A DNA stretch of 64,000 bases from Tenebrio molitor (taxonomy: Eukaryota; Arthropoda; Insecta; Coleoptera; Tenebrionidae), in assembly GCF_963966145.1 (NCBI RefSeq), contig NC_091055.1:11160001-11224000 (forward strand), in the 5' to 3' direction. Under the pieces are notes generated by a model. The model did no database searches, had not been told where the DNA came from, and saw only the letters and a list, made by a program, of their open reading frames with translations. A program made the position numbers and the translations under genes. Position 1 is the first letter of the stretch; every line of letters begins with the position of its first letter. Below are positions 37,217-50,237 of the stretch, piece after piece.

Positions 37217-38065
37217 ATGAATACTGGACAAATCTCAAACCCATCTATCCACGTGAAGCCATCTAAGAAGTTGTGCGACTACATCCACACTATCAAGATA
37301 TCTTCAAATATTCCAGCGGGTGTGGCTAACATAATTTTCAAAAATAAAATTAAGAAAGAGGAGACCGATAGGCCAGCAGAACTGAAGTACCTGCTAACCG
37401 ACGAAGATCGTCAATTCTTGAAAACCTTGAACCTTAATTCTAAAGTTTCTACAAAGTTGCCTTTCCACAATGAAGCAATAATATCGGAAAACGACAGACT
37501 TTTGAATTTGCACGATCTGCACTGGTTGTACGACTACATCCAGAGAGACAACGAGAACAACTCGACAAAAGTCTACCTTCACAATCTTTTCGAAGGCTCA
37601 GAAATCATTTTGCCTAAGAACTGTGAAGTACCTCGAAACGTCGAGTTGGAAAAGCGTTGCGAACGTTTGAGAGCTTCACAGCAAAACAGAGAATACAGTA
37701 ACATGACTAAAAATGTCGACAACGTTCGTAGGAAGCATCCAGAAGACACAATCTCATTCCAGAGTAAGTCAAAATGTGAGCGATTTCAAGTGGTTTATTT
37801 TAAAATTTCAGTGAAACAGATGAATCGACATCTAATCGCAATCAGTCAATTCATCATGTCCGTGCTCGCCGGATTCGCTTTCGGCTTTATCGGCGTCGAA
37901 CTGCTGATAGGAAATCTTGATTTCGGTTTTAGACTTCTCTTAGGCATAATTTGCGCTTTAATCATAGCTCTTGCTGAACTGTACTTCTTAGCTAAGAAGC
38001 TTAACGAAGATTTGAAATTTGAAACTACAATCGAGGCAAAGAAGAAAGGTGCGAAACTGGATTAG
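37217..38065 (+). CDS. TMEM199: V-ATPase assembly factor TMEM199 / Vma12
   Basis: Two coding exons, 37217-37763 and 37812-38065, split by a 48-nt intron (GTAAGT ... TTTCAG) with no in-frame stop; the unspliced frame is 282 aa, the spliced product 266 aa. Vma12-family proteins sit in the ER membrane and help assemble the V0 sector of the proton pump (family knowledge). The family signature is visible: KVYLHNLFEGSEIILP (118-133) followed by PRNVELEKR, then two hydrophobic helices (about residues 211-231 and 238-260 of the unspliced frame) with the LAELYFLAKKL motif at the end of the second. The splice creates FQMKQMN in place of a 16-residue insert that lacks similarity to the family. The ATG follows the BLOC1S5 stop by 4 nt. 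Confidence 0.92.
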   Translation: MNTGQISNPSIHVKPSKKLCDYIHTIKISSNIPAGVANIIFKNKIKKEETDRPAELKYLLTDEDRQFLKTLNLNSKVSTKLPFHNEAIISENDRLLNLHDLHWLYDYIQRDNENNSTKVYLHNLFEGSEIILPKNCEVPRNVELEKRCERLRASQQNREYSNMTKNVDNVRRKHPEDTISFQSKSKCERFQVVYFKISVKQMNRHLIAISQFIMSVLAGFAFGFIGVELLIGNLDFGFRLLLGIICALIIALAELYFLAKKLNEDLKFETTIEAKKKGAKLD

Positions 38066-38158
38066 ATCAAACATATTGTGATATATGTGTTTTGTTTTTA
38101 TTTTAAACTGTATCTTGGTATATCTATACATTATTATACATTCAAATTCTTTTTGTCT

Positions 38159-38164
38159 AATAAA
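38159..38164 (+). terminator. TMEM199: Poly(A) signal of the BLOC1S5-TMEM199 unit
   Basis: AATAAA about 95 nt after the TMEM199 stop, the first canonical signal downstream of either frame and so the likely end of the shared transcript. Confidence 0.65.
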
Positions 38165-41100
38165 GTCAGTTTACGCTATTGTGCATTTTATGTAACACTA
38201 GTGACTAATTCTGACAGTTTTAAATTCGTCACTTGCATGAGTACAGAAATAGAAAAAAATCGTTACACCCGCAGGTTATTTTCAATAATGTGGGTGATGA
38301 TTCAGTTATTACTATAATCTCAACTCATAGATGGAGGTAGTCAGGAAACGTAGAAAAAGTTATGCAGTTACGCTTGTAGGAAACGATTTTTGTTTATTTT
38401 TATTAATAACTGAATGAAACTGGTGACACTGTGGCACCGCCATTCACAGTTACAGGCGTGATACTGTTAAGTCAAGTTTTTAATTCCATTCTGCGACGCT
38501 AAACTCAGTTACTTTAAGTCGGCACAGGTGATGGTCTATATTCAATTATTAATGGACACATTCGCTTTCTCCTTTTGTCTCCACAACTGAACAAGTGATA
38601 TAAATTTAAACGAACGGGTCGGACAAATTACACGTTAATTTGACAGATGTGGCCCACATTTTGAGTAAGAAAGAATAGACCGTTGTAAAATTTCATTTGC
38701 AACCTTGGGAAGGTCACAGCTGGTGGTGGGGCGCGTTTGCATGGGGAATTTCGAATTTGTCACCCCGTCGGAAAAATGCGAAGCACGCCTATGGTTGAAG
38801 CACTTTACGCCTAAATACTTTTCGAGTGAGTCAGGTTTTAAAAGTCGCCCAAAATGGGGAAATTACAATCGAACCTCTCGACAACTGCTCAGTTGGGTTC
38901 TACTCCGATTTCTTGTCCGCAACAGAAGATTTTTAATCGGGCGCAGGGCCGTAACGAGTGGGAGTGAAAGGGGGCCGGTGAAATGATTATTCAAGAGTGA
39001 CGCGAGACAAATTTGGAGGAATACGGGATTCGGGAGTGTTTAAACAGCGAATTGGATTCGTACGGATGGAGCGAATTGAGTGAGAGAATTGAGGGTCGCT
39101 TTCTGTGACAAGATTGTAAAATCACAATGACTCATTGAATAAATAGTAAACACGTTCAGCTTTCGATGGTTTCGTTAAAAATTTATCGGTAGCCAGATTG
39201 GAGGGTGTCCATTATGTCGGAACAGCGTCTCTCAAGCTGTTCCAGCCATCATGAGACGCTTGTAACACACGACTTGTGAAATGTTAATTAGTCCTGACGT
39301 CAGCACGCCATAATATTAAATCATTAACGGCACACATTCACACCAGCAGTCCGGTGAAATTGATCAAATAATCATCACTCGCCCTGTTCGCCGCCACCGG
39401 TGAATTTTGTTATCCCTCGTCAAAGCTGACACACTATACGTACAAAAACACTATCGATTTGCGGGAACGAACCCACACTGTCACTGCAGAAGATCGCCAA
39501 TTACACGAGCAAACCCAATGAAATTTCGGCGCCCCGGGTCCACATTTGTTGCTGATTTTTCGGATGAATTTTAAAGGAGCACACGAGCACAAGTGCGAAA
39601 TGTTAACACCGGCCGGCCTAAGGCGACGCACATTTCACCGAGTTACGCCAAAAAGCCACCTGGAAAATTCACGGGCTACCCGAAATTGCCAAATTCGTGT
39701 CGCTCGCGATGCGCCGAACACGAAATGCAACCCCAATGTTCGCGAAAAACCACTTGAAAATTATTTTGTCGATTCGTTTGTCGCGGGGGCACTTATCTAC
39801 TTAGTTTTCTAATTTTCGACGACAAACTAAACCGCACCCCGCGGAAACGAGTACGATTCGAAGTAATTGCTTGCGAAACCAGTTTACACAATTACACAAC
39901 TCACCCTCCGCGCGAGCTGCACTAAATCATGCAAACCAAGATCATTCGGTCATGGTGGAATTTCAAATAAATAAGTCGAGAATGAGCGACAGGAAGAGTC
40001 AGTTTGTTAGATAGAAAAAGTGGACCCAGTAGGCGAAACAGGGTATTCTAATAAACTGTAACCACAGGCGATCGCACCAGTTTGGTCCACTTCTCGTTTC
40101 TAGAATAATATATTATCTTTTGTATGGTCGCAAAAAACTTACCAGTGAGGTGCAACATAGTTTAGAAATCATTCGAAGAATTTGGCTGAAGTGAAATTAA
40201 TTCTCCATTCTCGAGGTGAAGGAGTGCTTCAAATCTGACTACAACAAAAGCTGAAATTAATTGAGATGATGACTTCACTGGATGGAATGAACGGCATTCA
40301 GGGATAAATCAGAACAGGACTGTAGTGCCAATTCGAAAATCGGCAGAACAATAATGAGAATCTCCCTCGATGAAATTACCAAACGTGGAACGTTGTGCTT
40401 CTTCATTTAAAATGAAAGTAGCTGTCTAGAGGGAATATGGTGTATAACATGAACAGTCCCGGCCGACTCAATAATTTATTTATGAATTCATGCTAAGGCA
40501 GTATTGTGTGGTGGCATATCGTACGGGTCTTTCCATCAACGTTTTGGGTTTAACGATATTCGATATTCCACGATCACCGAAAGAAATACAATTAAGGGTG
40601 TCGAGCGGTTTCAAGTGTTTGGGACACTTTTCCCAAGAAGTCTTACCTTCCCAAAATCAGGTTGTCACCTGTCATCTAACATTACGGAAGGAATCTAATA
40701 ATTCCAAAACGGCAACACTCAATGATTTAAACAACGCCTTTTTCCACTGAATCCAACAATGCATCACTCCTTAATGTCCGAATTTATATGGCGTAATAAA
40801 AACTCACAAACCAGAAATCCCTTAGCGAACAACTGTCGAGGCAAAATAAATCACAGCGTCATAAATTAACTAAGCATCCGTTAAAATATGCCTCAGCTGC
40901 GATTTTTAACTGGATCCACGTCGATAAGTGTTTTTATTACAAGGAAAACAGACTATTCTTCCATAAGGTCAGACTCACCTTGATACCTATCTCGAGATGC
41001 TAACGGTCTGGTAATTCCCGGTAAAAAATTTTCGCAATGAAACATGTGTGGTGCAGATATTGTTTTCTGGTTGTCTTGTTTGAAACGATGCACAAAATAA

Positions 41101-43681
41101 ACTCCTTTTCAATGAAATTGGCATAACAGTAGGCCATGACCGTGTAAACAGCGCTTTACATGTGAAAGGTACTTTACACAAAAAGTAACTAGATTTGTCA
41201 GTTTTGTTACCATATTTTACTGACAAATAGGACGTTAAGAATCTAATTTGTAAATTATACATATTTAAACGCGATTTAAACAAATGTCATTTTAACTGTC
41301 GACATTGACAATAATTTACTGACATGTAGTACCTACTGTAAATAAAGAAATATAAAAACACTGCAAGTAGGGTATACATATGGCTGTCAACAGAAATTTG
41401 AATTTCCACAGCCGCCCCTTATGCCAATTCAATTGAAATGGAGTTTATCGGAAAATATTTCGGTTGTGACTGTGCAGGCGGTCATTTCCGTTACAGTAAA
41501 ACTCTTTGTGCGGTGCAAGGAGTAGTAGGAGTAGTGGTGATTTTTACTTGGTGAAGTTGTTGCAACAATAAATCTAATAATAGAGAGAAGTGTGTGCCAA
41601 AACTCCCATTTATTCGCAACTCCGGATTGGATTTGTATTTTTTACCAAAGATGCGAATTTATAACATTATTTGGGCGTCGTTTGGGGATGTCGAGAAGGA
41701 GTTAGAGTGTAAGGAAACTTCAAAGCGTACCTGTCGGAAACATTATATTATAATTTTACAAATTATGAATATTTGTATTTGGGGTAATGCGAGGCACCAA
41801 TATCAGGTACAGATTCTGCACCCTGCAGCGTATCAGCTTCGGCTGGTTTAATTACAAGTTATTAAAGAAGGGGGCGAGCGCCACGCTCCTGTACCCCTCA
41901 TCAAGCTCATCGTTTCAAGCCTGCGCCCTCCCGCAAAAAATGTCGTTCACAATCGGATGACTTGTTGAAATTTAAACACACTGTCTTAATCAAACCGGCT
42001 CGACTAAAAACGCTCTTATCTTCTCAACCCCTAATCCTTAATGAGTTCCGAGAAATGTTTTTCGAGGAGAAAGGCTGAACGAGCCGTCAAAGGCACAACA
42101 GTAGTGTAAACGAGACAATTACGGAGATACAGAATAGAAGATAATTTGCAAAATTAATAATAACCTTTAGATGTCTGCAACATGTACGTGTCAGATTCCG
42201 CAGAAAAGGCGATTAATTGTGCCGATTAAAATTTAGTCTAATTAGAACGACACAAGATCTGCACGGATTAATAATAATAATAAGTTCTTGTGGCGTTACC
42301 TCGCCTGAGCGGTCCTATTGGGGAAGGTTGTTCAAACGAATGAGTTGACGAGTGGGTTTCAAAAAGGTTGCTGTTTGCCTTATAATTGATAGTGCACTTG
42401 TGGCCTCATTCAATTATGCATTTAATTATGCGACAAACTGGTACCAAGGAGCGATAGAACGTGCAGAAATAAAAATTGCTCCAGCAGGTACTAGTTATCT
42501 GAAAGCGAATCGCATTATCTTTCCGAATAAAAATAGACGATGCGCCTCATTATCTACAAATTCGTCGACAACGTGTATGATCGGCGATCAAACACCAATA
42601 CACACAAATCCATCGATAAAACACGAATAAAAAACAAAGCAAGTGCAATTTTGATCGCGCTGAATCTGCGATTTCTAACGAGGTGCATGCGCTTTTAGTT
42701 AGGAAATATAACATAATTGTCATGTTTAGTAACAGCATTTAAATGTGTTGTAACGCACTAAAGACAAAAACGTAATTTTATGAAGGAAGTTGCAATATGA
42801 CCGGTGAGAATCTTGATAAATTTTAATTTATGCAGCGCGCCTCGAGGGAATTAGCACCGTTTTTTAAACATTCGCTCTTTTGATATTTTTTTCTGCTGTT
42901 CGTAAAATGTTACATTAAGAGGGTGTTACAACCCCGCTGGCTTTTTAGTAGTCGTTAATAAAATATAGCGGGAGTATTTGTGTTAATGAATTAATTAATA
43001 TTTAGAGTCGACGGTGGAAAAATGTGTGAGGCCTGTTCGCCAAGAATTTTTAATTCGTGACGAGTCAAGAAAATTCGCCGACTCTGAAAATGTTGACTTA
43101 ATTGAAACTATTAGTCCCAAAAGAGAATGTCACAGCAGATGGTCGAGCGTCAACGCGCTAATAATAAACGACAATATTTTTTAGCCGGCCGCGTTTAGGT
43201 GAGACAAAAAATGATGTTGACAAAAATATTGATTTTTGTGTAGTGAATTAACGAAATTAATCGGAACTCGGGTTGTATAGGTGGGTATGATTTATTACGT
43301 GTAACAGGATCGGAGAATAATTAATCAACGGGACAACGAATCCGTTGTTACGAGTTATAATCCCTAATAAAATATGTTTATTCCTGTACGCACGCTTCTT
43401 CTCTCGATTTGTACAAAAGGCGGTGTACGAGCGCTCCCCGCTGAGACTAAAAATAAAATTAATAACTTAAAAGGTCGATCACACGATTAGAAGGCATCGT
43501 TCAAGTGAACTTTGGAAACGTCGATCGTTTCGATCTGGAAAAACTTTTTGCTTCTTTGTAATTTGTGATGTTTAAGTATTCATAAGATACGCTGTGTAGA
43601 AAAGTAATAAGTTGCGAACGCATCTTAAGGAAGATTATTTCTGTCAGATGTGTGGAGATCCCCTTAGAAATGGAAAAGAAT
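38165..43681. other. Gene-free stretch
   Basis: No supported coding exon, RNA gene or repeat. Open frames here (for example 38705-38986, 40490-40750, 41594-41851, 42352-42630) begin with TTG/GTG or overlap other frames and show no recognisable similarity. Composition is ordinary AT-rich, with slightly GC-richer patches near 39350-39900. Confidence 0.45.
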
Positions 43682-44700
43682 GGGACTGAAAATCCGAAGC
43701 GGAAGAGGTGGTTTTGGAAAAGAATACACCAGTAAATGAGGTTTAAATCTAATCTTTATCTTCATGACTTTCTCTTCCACTTTCTTCCTTCCTGCTCCCT
43801 CTATCTATTAACATCTTCTTTTCTAGAATCACTTTTTGACCTTCTTAACTTTGAATTCCATTTCTTCACACAAGACGTAGAGATCTTCCTTGAAATGTTT
43901 TTTCTTTGCATTGTAACGTACTCCTGCTCATATCCAGCAGTGTCTTCTTTCCACAATCATTTCTTTCCATGTTCTCGATTTTCATGCCTATTTTCTTTCT
44001 TCGAGTTTGTGTAGAAGTATTCTTCTTCACTTTTAAACTTCTTGCCCAAATCATCACTTGTACCATACCCGATAGAATTCAAAGTTCAGAAGATGAAGAA
44101 CTAGTTTTAGAAAAAAACACTAGTGAATAGGAGGAGCAAGAGGTTCGAAGTTAAAGCGGTGTTCTTTCTTTATCTTCTTTATTTTCCACTTTTTTCCAGT
44201 TTTCCTTCCCGTTCCCTCTATTTATGGATATTTTCTTTTCTAGAACTACTCCTGGATCATTTTGACTTTCAATTCTACTCATACAAGACATAGACATCTT
44301 TCTTAGAAACTTTTTTTTTTCTTGGAACGTACTTCCACTCATGTCTGTATTTTCTTCTCTACAATGATTTCCTCTTCTTCTCTATTTTCACTTCTATTTT
44401 GTTTCTTCTAGCTTGTGCAACTTCAATTGATGAAACACCTCCATCTCTCTTTATTAGTTACTTCATGACACTTTATCATGAGTCAAGTTAAATCAAGTTT
44501 TCAAGGCTTTTGTTATTCATCACCATACATTTTTTTAAACATTCGGTATCATTATAATCTTTGATTTTGATAATAATTTCCCCCACTTCTCTTCGTTCTC
44601 GTCCTCCTGTCCACATATCTATTTTTCCCTATCTCTAGAATTCTTTACAAGATACACAGACGACTCTTACTTCTTTTATATCTTTATCGTCGCTTTCACT
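43682..44700 (+). repeat. Pyrimidine-rich tandem repeat, ~400 bp unit, three copies
   Basis: Two clear copies and a weaker third occur in direct orientation. Anchors: ACAAGACGTAGAGATCTT (43870), ACAAGACATAGACATCTTT (44283) and ACAAGATACACAGACGACT (44647); TCTTTTCTAGAAT/C at about 43819 and 44233 and CTCTAGAATTC at 44633; a short purine-rich block ending GTRAATRAGG at about 43690-43740 and 44080-44131. Spacing is about 365-415 bp. The plus strand of each unit is mainly C and T apart from the purine block. Not a simple-sequence repeat; origin unknown. Confidence 0.65.
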
Positions 44701-47700
44701 CGAATTTGCATTGTTGGTACTCGGCATTAACGAAGTGTTTTGCATTTTTTATCACTAGAATATTCAAACTGACTTTGTTTATCTACGCTACCACCTTCAT
44801 TTTCTTTTATCGCTTTGTCGACTTTCGTCCAATTTTTCCTTTCGCCTTTGCTTTCGGACCCACTGACCTCGAGAGACCGATCGACGAGAACCACCACGAG
44901 TCTTATCTTTATTTTTTATTGTTAACAACTTGCAACATCTTCTCGTTTCTCTTATCGATAACTGCTTCGTCGACTTCCCACTACACGCTGCTGCACTCAT
45001 TTTTCATTTCTCACAGATCCAAAAAAATTCTTATCTGATAAGATTTTCTCATTCGTCGGCGATCGATCCACCCCACAACACACGATTCCCAAAATAATTT
45101 TCAGCTGGAATTTGTAATCAAACTTTTCTCCTTATCTCCGGAATTGTTTATAATTATTTATGTCCCTAATGCTTCTTAAAAAATATGTTTATTGTAAGTC
45201 ACATGCTTGATAAGAACATTATCTTCACCGTTAGTATTTTAGTAAAATGTTTTATGATTTCACTCCTGATTACACTGTTAGGACAAATCCTAAAATGTTT
45301 AAACACAGCTGCCGTTGCACCAAAAAATTATTACCTATAAAAAGTCTGCTTTGTCGTTACCCACAAACTGTCCTATCATTGTCGTACAGTAAAAACTTCG
45401 CATATGATTCTGATGCAAATCGTTTCTTGTTTTGTTATAAAAATAAAACTACTTATCACTTCATATCCTTGAATTTTATTTTTAATTTTTCGCAGCGCAG
45501 CTATAATTAATTTGGCATTTTTCTATTGAACTGCATCCATTAAATATTTTTAATTGGTGTAATTTTTAGATTTGGTGGGTTTTGGTTGGTCATGCAGATG
45601 TCGAGGAATTGAAAGCATTAACGAATTTGGTTAAACCTTACCTAAGCTATCAGTTATAGCACTGTGATTTGCATCGGATGTAGGACGGATTTGCTAAGCC
45701 TTGTAATGCTTTAAAGTGATACGTTATCGAATGATTTGTTGCTTGTAATTTATAAAAATTGTTTGTGGAAGCGTAGAAAACATCGTATTATAAACAGCAA
45801 TCAATGAAGTTAATTAAAAAAATTTCCTCTGGCTGCATAATTCCAAATTAGGGAAAGGTCAAAATGCTGCAAATGACGCACGTAAAAGATTGAAAGTTAA
45901 GCTAGGCAACAATTATTTACAAAAAAATTAATTATCGTCGAGTCACAATCTCTTAATATTTTGTCAGATTTTGAGTAATTGTGGTAAAAAAAGGACGCCC
46001 CCTGTTGGCGTGCCATGCCCAATCAAATTTATGTGTCATACTGTATTTATAACTTTTCTGAAAATGAAACTCCCAATTTGTGATAAGTAGAATAAATTGC
46101 TGCCAGAGACATCGGGTGTAGGTGTTAACGCGTGTCTATTTTGTAATGCACTCTAAAACAATTTACGAAATTTGAACCCACATGAATTTAATAAATTATT
46201 TTACATAACATAGGAGTTGATAACGAGCTAGTTTCACTGAACACGAATTTAACAATGATCCCCGGTGTTCAATACTTTTCCAACTTTTGGAGCAAAGAAA
46301 ATTCGTGGGTGCGTATTTTTAGAAAGAGAACGACCACATTAAACTCCCTAAAGTATTTATTATCAATTTCGACGACACTAACAGCATTAGTGGTTGTCAA
46401 ATTTTGGCACCGGTGGGCGGCATTAATTGTTGAATGGAAAGTTTTGATGACTTTATAAACACGTCGAAACGTCGAAGTTCGCTGGTTTATTCATGAAGGG
46501 TTCTGTCACAATATGCTTTGAAACAGACTTGATTATTGTCTCATCTCAATTTGCCTTAATTGATAAAGTGAAATAGGTAGACACCTGTAGGAGTTTTGTG
46601 TTTAAACGGTGGACACGGAGGCGAAGGGCTTTCAAACTATTAGGATCCATAGACATTTTTCCAACAAGAGAAAGTCGGCCTAATGGCGAACTATTAGTTA
46701 AATATGTAGATTAGAGAGACGAAGTCTCTTGATACAAGAAAAAATGTTCAAAACAAAAGTTTCACTAAATTAGACTTGGCTTCATGATTAATGCATCACT
46801 CAACTGTTATACGAAATCGTTCGATTTCATATCGAGTATATTATGAGACTGTAACAAGACTTCCTAAAAGACGCCAAATCAGCGACACATCATGAAGTTT
46901 TTATCGAAAAAGTTTTCAAACAAGTCCAGTCGTGTCAAATCCGAGGAAGTAATTAACGATCTTAATGAAATAAAAATACCAGTTTTATTCATTACCCAAA
47001 AATATTGTTATCGATTGTAGATGTACATTTTTGTGCGCTTTTCAGCGACATTTAAGGAAAGCCAAAAAGACAAATATAATAATTCTATTTATAACTTGTA
47101 AGCCGCTTAAAAGTGTTCTTTTCGCTTTTTGCGGCTTCAACTTTTACGTCTTTCATAAAAGTTTTCGTCGCACGTTTTCAGGTTTTGTTTCTCCAAAATA
47201 ACGAAACACAATCAAGATGTGGTGTCGTCGCCAAATCGTTACTATTTTACTGACAGTAATGTCGGTTACATCTGGGATAAGAATACTAAGAAGTGGAAAA
47301 ATAATATTGGATGGAACAACTACTATAAACGTTTCACGAGTACCAACAGTTTTGTTGTTTGACACGAAATACATTTATTCAATCTGTGTAAAAATTTATT
47401 ACCTGCATTACATGTTGCATTAATTAATTGTTTTCGTTTTGTTGTGTTGTCGACATTATAAAAGTTTTATATAATGGGATTTGTTTCGCTCTGTTAATGA
47501 ATTTGATGTACTGAGTATAATTTGTAAAGGTCCTCTCTTTAGTACCATTAAAGTCATAATGACTCTTTCTGAATTTGAATTCTAACACGTTTTTCGAATC
47601 TATTTTCTCTATCCTGGTCCTGGTTTCATTGAAAATTGCAAAAACTTGTTTTTACGGGTTTCAATTGGTAGTGAAAGTCCACAGTAATTCAGATAAAAAA

Positions 47701-48182
47701 AAAAATGTCCAGAGGATTCAAAAATCTATAAAACCTGTTAAAAAATTATTCAGTGGTGAAAAAAAAAACAATTAACTAAAGAAAAAAAATGATTGATCAA
47801 AGAATTCACCACTTTGAATAAGTTCAATAACTGGTTTCTAAAAATTCAGATAAACACTCGATTTTCAGTTTCTCTAATATAATACATATGTATAAAGCAT
47901 CGAAAAAAAACACGTAAAAATATTCACTATTTGCATTAAAACATTTCTATCAATTAAAAAATTAAAAGTCAAAGAAAGTTCATCACTATCACTACTTACA
48001 TTTTCAATAATTTGTGTAACATCTCCTTCACTATCACAATTAATAGGATTGTGTTCACGCTCTTTTAACAATTAATGTTTAAGTTTATTTCCAATTTTAG
48101 AAAACAAGATCGTTTCTGTGTCACAAAAACAAACAATTTTTTGATTTTCATGGTCAGAAAAACTCTTTTTTTATTACTTTAA
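44701..48182. other. Gene-free stretch
   Basis: The pyrimidine-rich bias continues to about 45050 and then fades. A 67-codon ATG frame at 46255-46458 contains a hydrophobic stretch but has no recognisable relatives. No other structure supported. Confidence 0.4.
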
Positions 48183-48348
48183 GGGCCAGTTTATAGAAAA
48201 AGAATTAAATACATATTTAATTCGAATTAAATTTTAATGCGCGATTAACCCATGAATCCGACATTTCGATTGGTTCAATCTGATCACGTGTTCAGTTAAT
48301 CTCGCATTTGATTACGATTAACTTAATTTCGCTTCTGTAAACTGGGCC
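48183..48348. mobile_element. Short MITE with TAA target duplication (PIF/Harbinger-like)
   Basis: The left end GGGCCAGTTTATAG and the complement of the right end GGCCCAGTTTACAG form terminal inverted repeats of about 14 bp. The 166-bp element is flanked on both sides by TAA (48180-48182 and 48349-48351). A three-base TWA duplication is characteristic of the PIF/Harbinger superfamily, so this class is inferred. No coding capacity. Confidence 0.7.
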
Positions 48349-49588
48349 TAAGACATTCTTTTCTGTTCAAGTAAATTAAATGTTGATGGGAACCTATGTA
48401 AAAATAAATTTAAGTAAATAAATTTGAAGAATCAATATATGTAATGGGCTTGGAAGTATTCGCGCCAGTGTAAAGTAATGAATAAAATTCTTTAAATTTA
48501 TGTCGTTGATTTCTGGCAAAAATCCTTGGATAGATCATTTTGCATTTCTAAATCCAACGTCCTGACATGTAACCAAACTGTATTCAAAATCGTTGAGAAT
48601 ATTTTGAATAACCTGTGGTTTTATTGCCCAATTTCGTGTCCCATTCTCGTCCCTAGGCTATTGATTGAAATATAAAAATTTATAAATGACAAATGAAATT
48701 TAATATAATTATTTTTTTTTTTAGTTTTCAGTGATCAATTTTAAATGCTTTCATTACCTAGTGGATAGAGGATAATAAGATCTTTCAAGTATGTAACATT
48801 TGATTCCTGTGCTATTGACACTTTTTAAGTTACCCCTTTGCACCGCCACTGGGTGAAATAGAATAGTGAATTTATTATAACTCATGTCAAAAGATGACGA
48901 TTTAGAATTTCGAAATGCAAATTGCAAATTGACAAGTAGATAAAATTATGATATTTTATCCCTTACTTTACACTAGCATTGTATTTGGAAAATTATAATA
49001 ACGAATCGAGTAGTAGTTAATTTTTGTTGCAATATATTTTTTTAGCTCCTGTCTACATGATTATAAGATTTTAAATAATACTTATCTATTGGTGATGACT
49101 CCAAGAGGTAGCAGTGAGTCCAAGCTGCAAGATATTTGGTTAAACCAAATATTTGCAAAATGGCAATATTTATAAGGAGGACTTTGGATGATAAGTCATT
49201 TTCTTAAATTCTGATTGCAGTTGATAATCAAAGTTCAGTATGGAGCGAGTAGAAGTTATCTTTGGAAAATTTTAGATTTGACGATTTTGGTCAGGTTTTT
49301 GATTTCTGAATCACTGTGTTTTGATCAGGTTCGGACTGAATCACATTTGAGGAAGTAGAAATTTTCTAATTTATGCATTAGTAAATAAAATAATAAATAC
49401 TTTATAATCATGAAATACATTAGTATTTGAAAAACATTAAAATAACAAAAGGATTTTGGCGGTGTCGCAAATAAAATTTAAAAAATTATTTCTTGGGTAA
49501 ATTGCAAAAATAGAACACTACAAACGTGGCTAACAGTTAGATTTAATTTAATGATAAAAAAATTAACATATTTTCCTATAACTATGTA
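48349..49588. other. Gene-free AT-rich stretch between elements
   Basis: No gene or repeat recognised. Confidence 0.45.
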
Positions 49589-50237
49589 CAGGGTGTATCT
49601 GAAATATGTGTGTTAATTAATGTAACCAGTGGAAGAACTGGCCAATTTATAAAACTTTTTTCTAGAATATTTTACAAAATTCGCAAAACTTTTCCAAGAT
49701 TTTTTGACCTCCAATTTTTACCAAACGAGTCGTTTTGTGTGATTAACTAGTCTTTATATTTTTTCTATAACAATGTAACTTCTTTGAAAAGGCTTCGTTT
49801 CTATAACAACAGAAAATTTTCGCCCTTACGGAGGGTATACAGTTGTTAATTTTAACCAGAGAAAGAACTCGCTAATTCATTAAACTTTTCTCTATAACAT
49901 TTTTACGAAAAAGCATTACAAATTGATTTAAAATTTGGAACAAATTAGTCATCAAAGTGTATACCCGCCTATGGGTAAAAGCGAAAATTTTCTGTTGTAA
50001 TAGAAATGGAGCATTACATTGTCATAGAAAAAATAAAATAATTAAAATTAATATTTTCATGGTTACAAAAAATTGAGCCTGGTTAATCATACAAAACGAC
50101 TCGTTTGGTAAAAATAGGGGGGCAAAAAATTTTGGAATACTTTTGCGAATTTTGCAAAATGTTATAGAGGAAAGTTTCATAAATTGGCTAGTTCTTTCAC
50201 TCGTTGAAATTAACACACGTATTTCAGATACACCCTG
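49589..50237. mobile_element. Long foldback element with nested relative, ends CAGGGTGTATCTGAAATA
   Basis: Ends are inverted copies (CAGGGTGTATCTGAAATA at 49589; TATTTCAGATACACCCTG ending 50237) flanked by TA on both sides, as in Tc1/mariner-type insertions. The arms run inward for over 200 bp, sharing ACCAAACGAGTCGTTTTGT and AACAGAAAATTTTCGC in opposite orientation. The centre (about 49815-49972) is bordered by GGGTATAC/GTATACCC and contains a stretch whose inverted copy lies just outside at 50240-50377. No transposase ORF. Confidence 0.75.

Noticed and set aside
39440..39500. tRNA-like T-arm on the minus strand (GTGGGTTCGTTCCCGC)
   Set aside because: Stem pairing is imperfect and no A-box or cloverleaf upstream.
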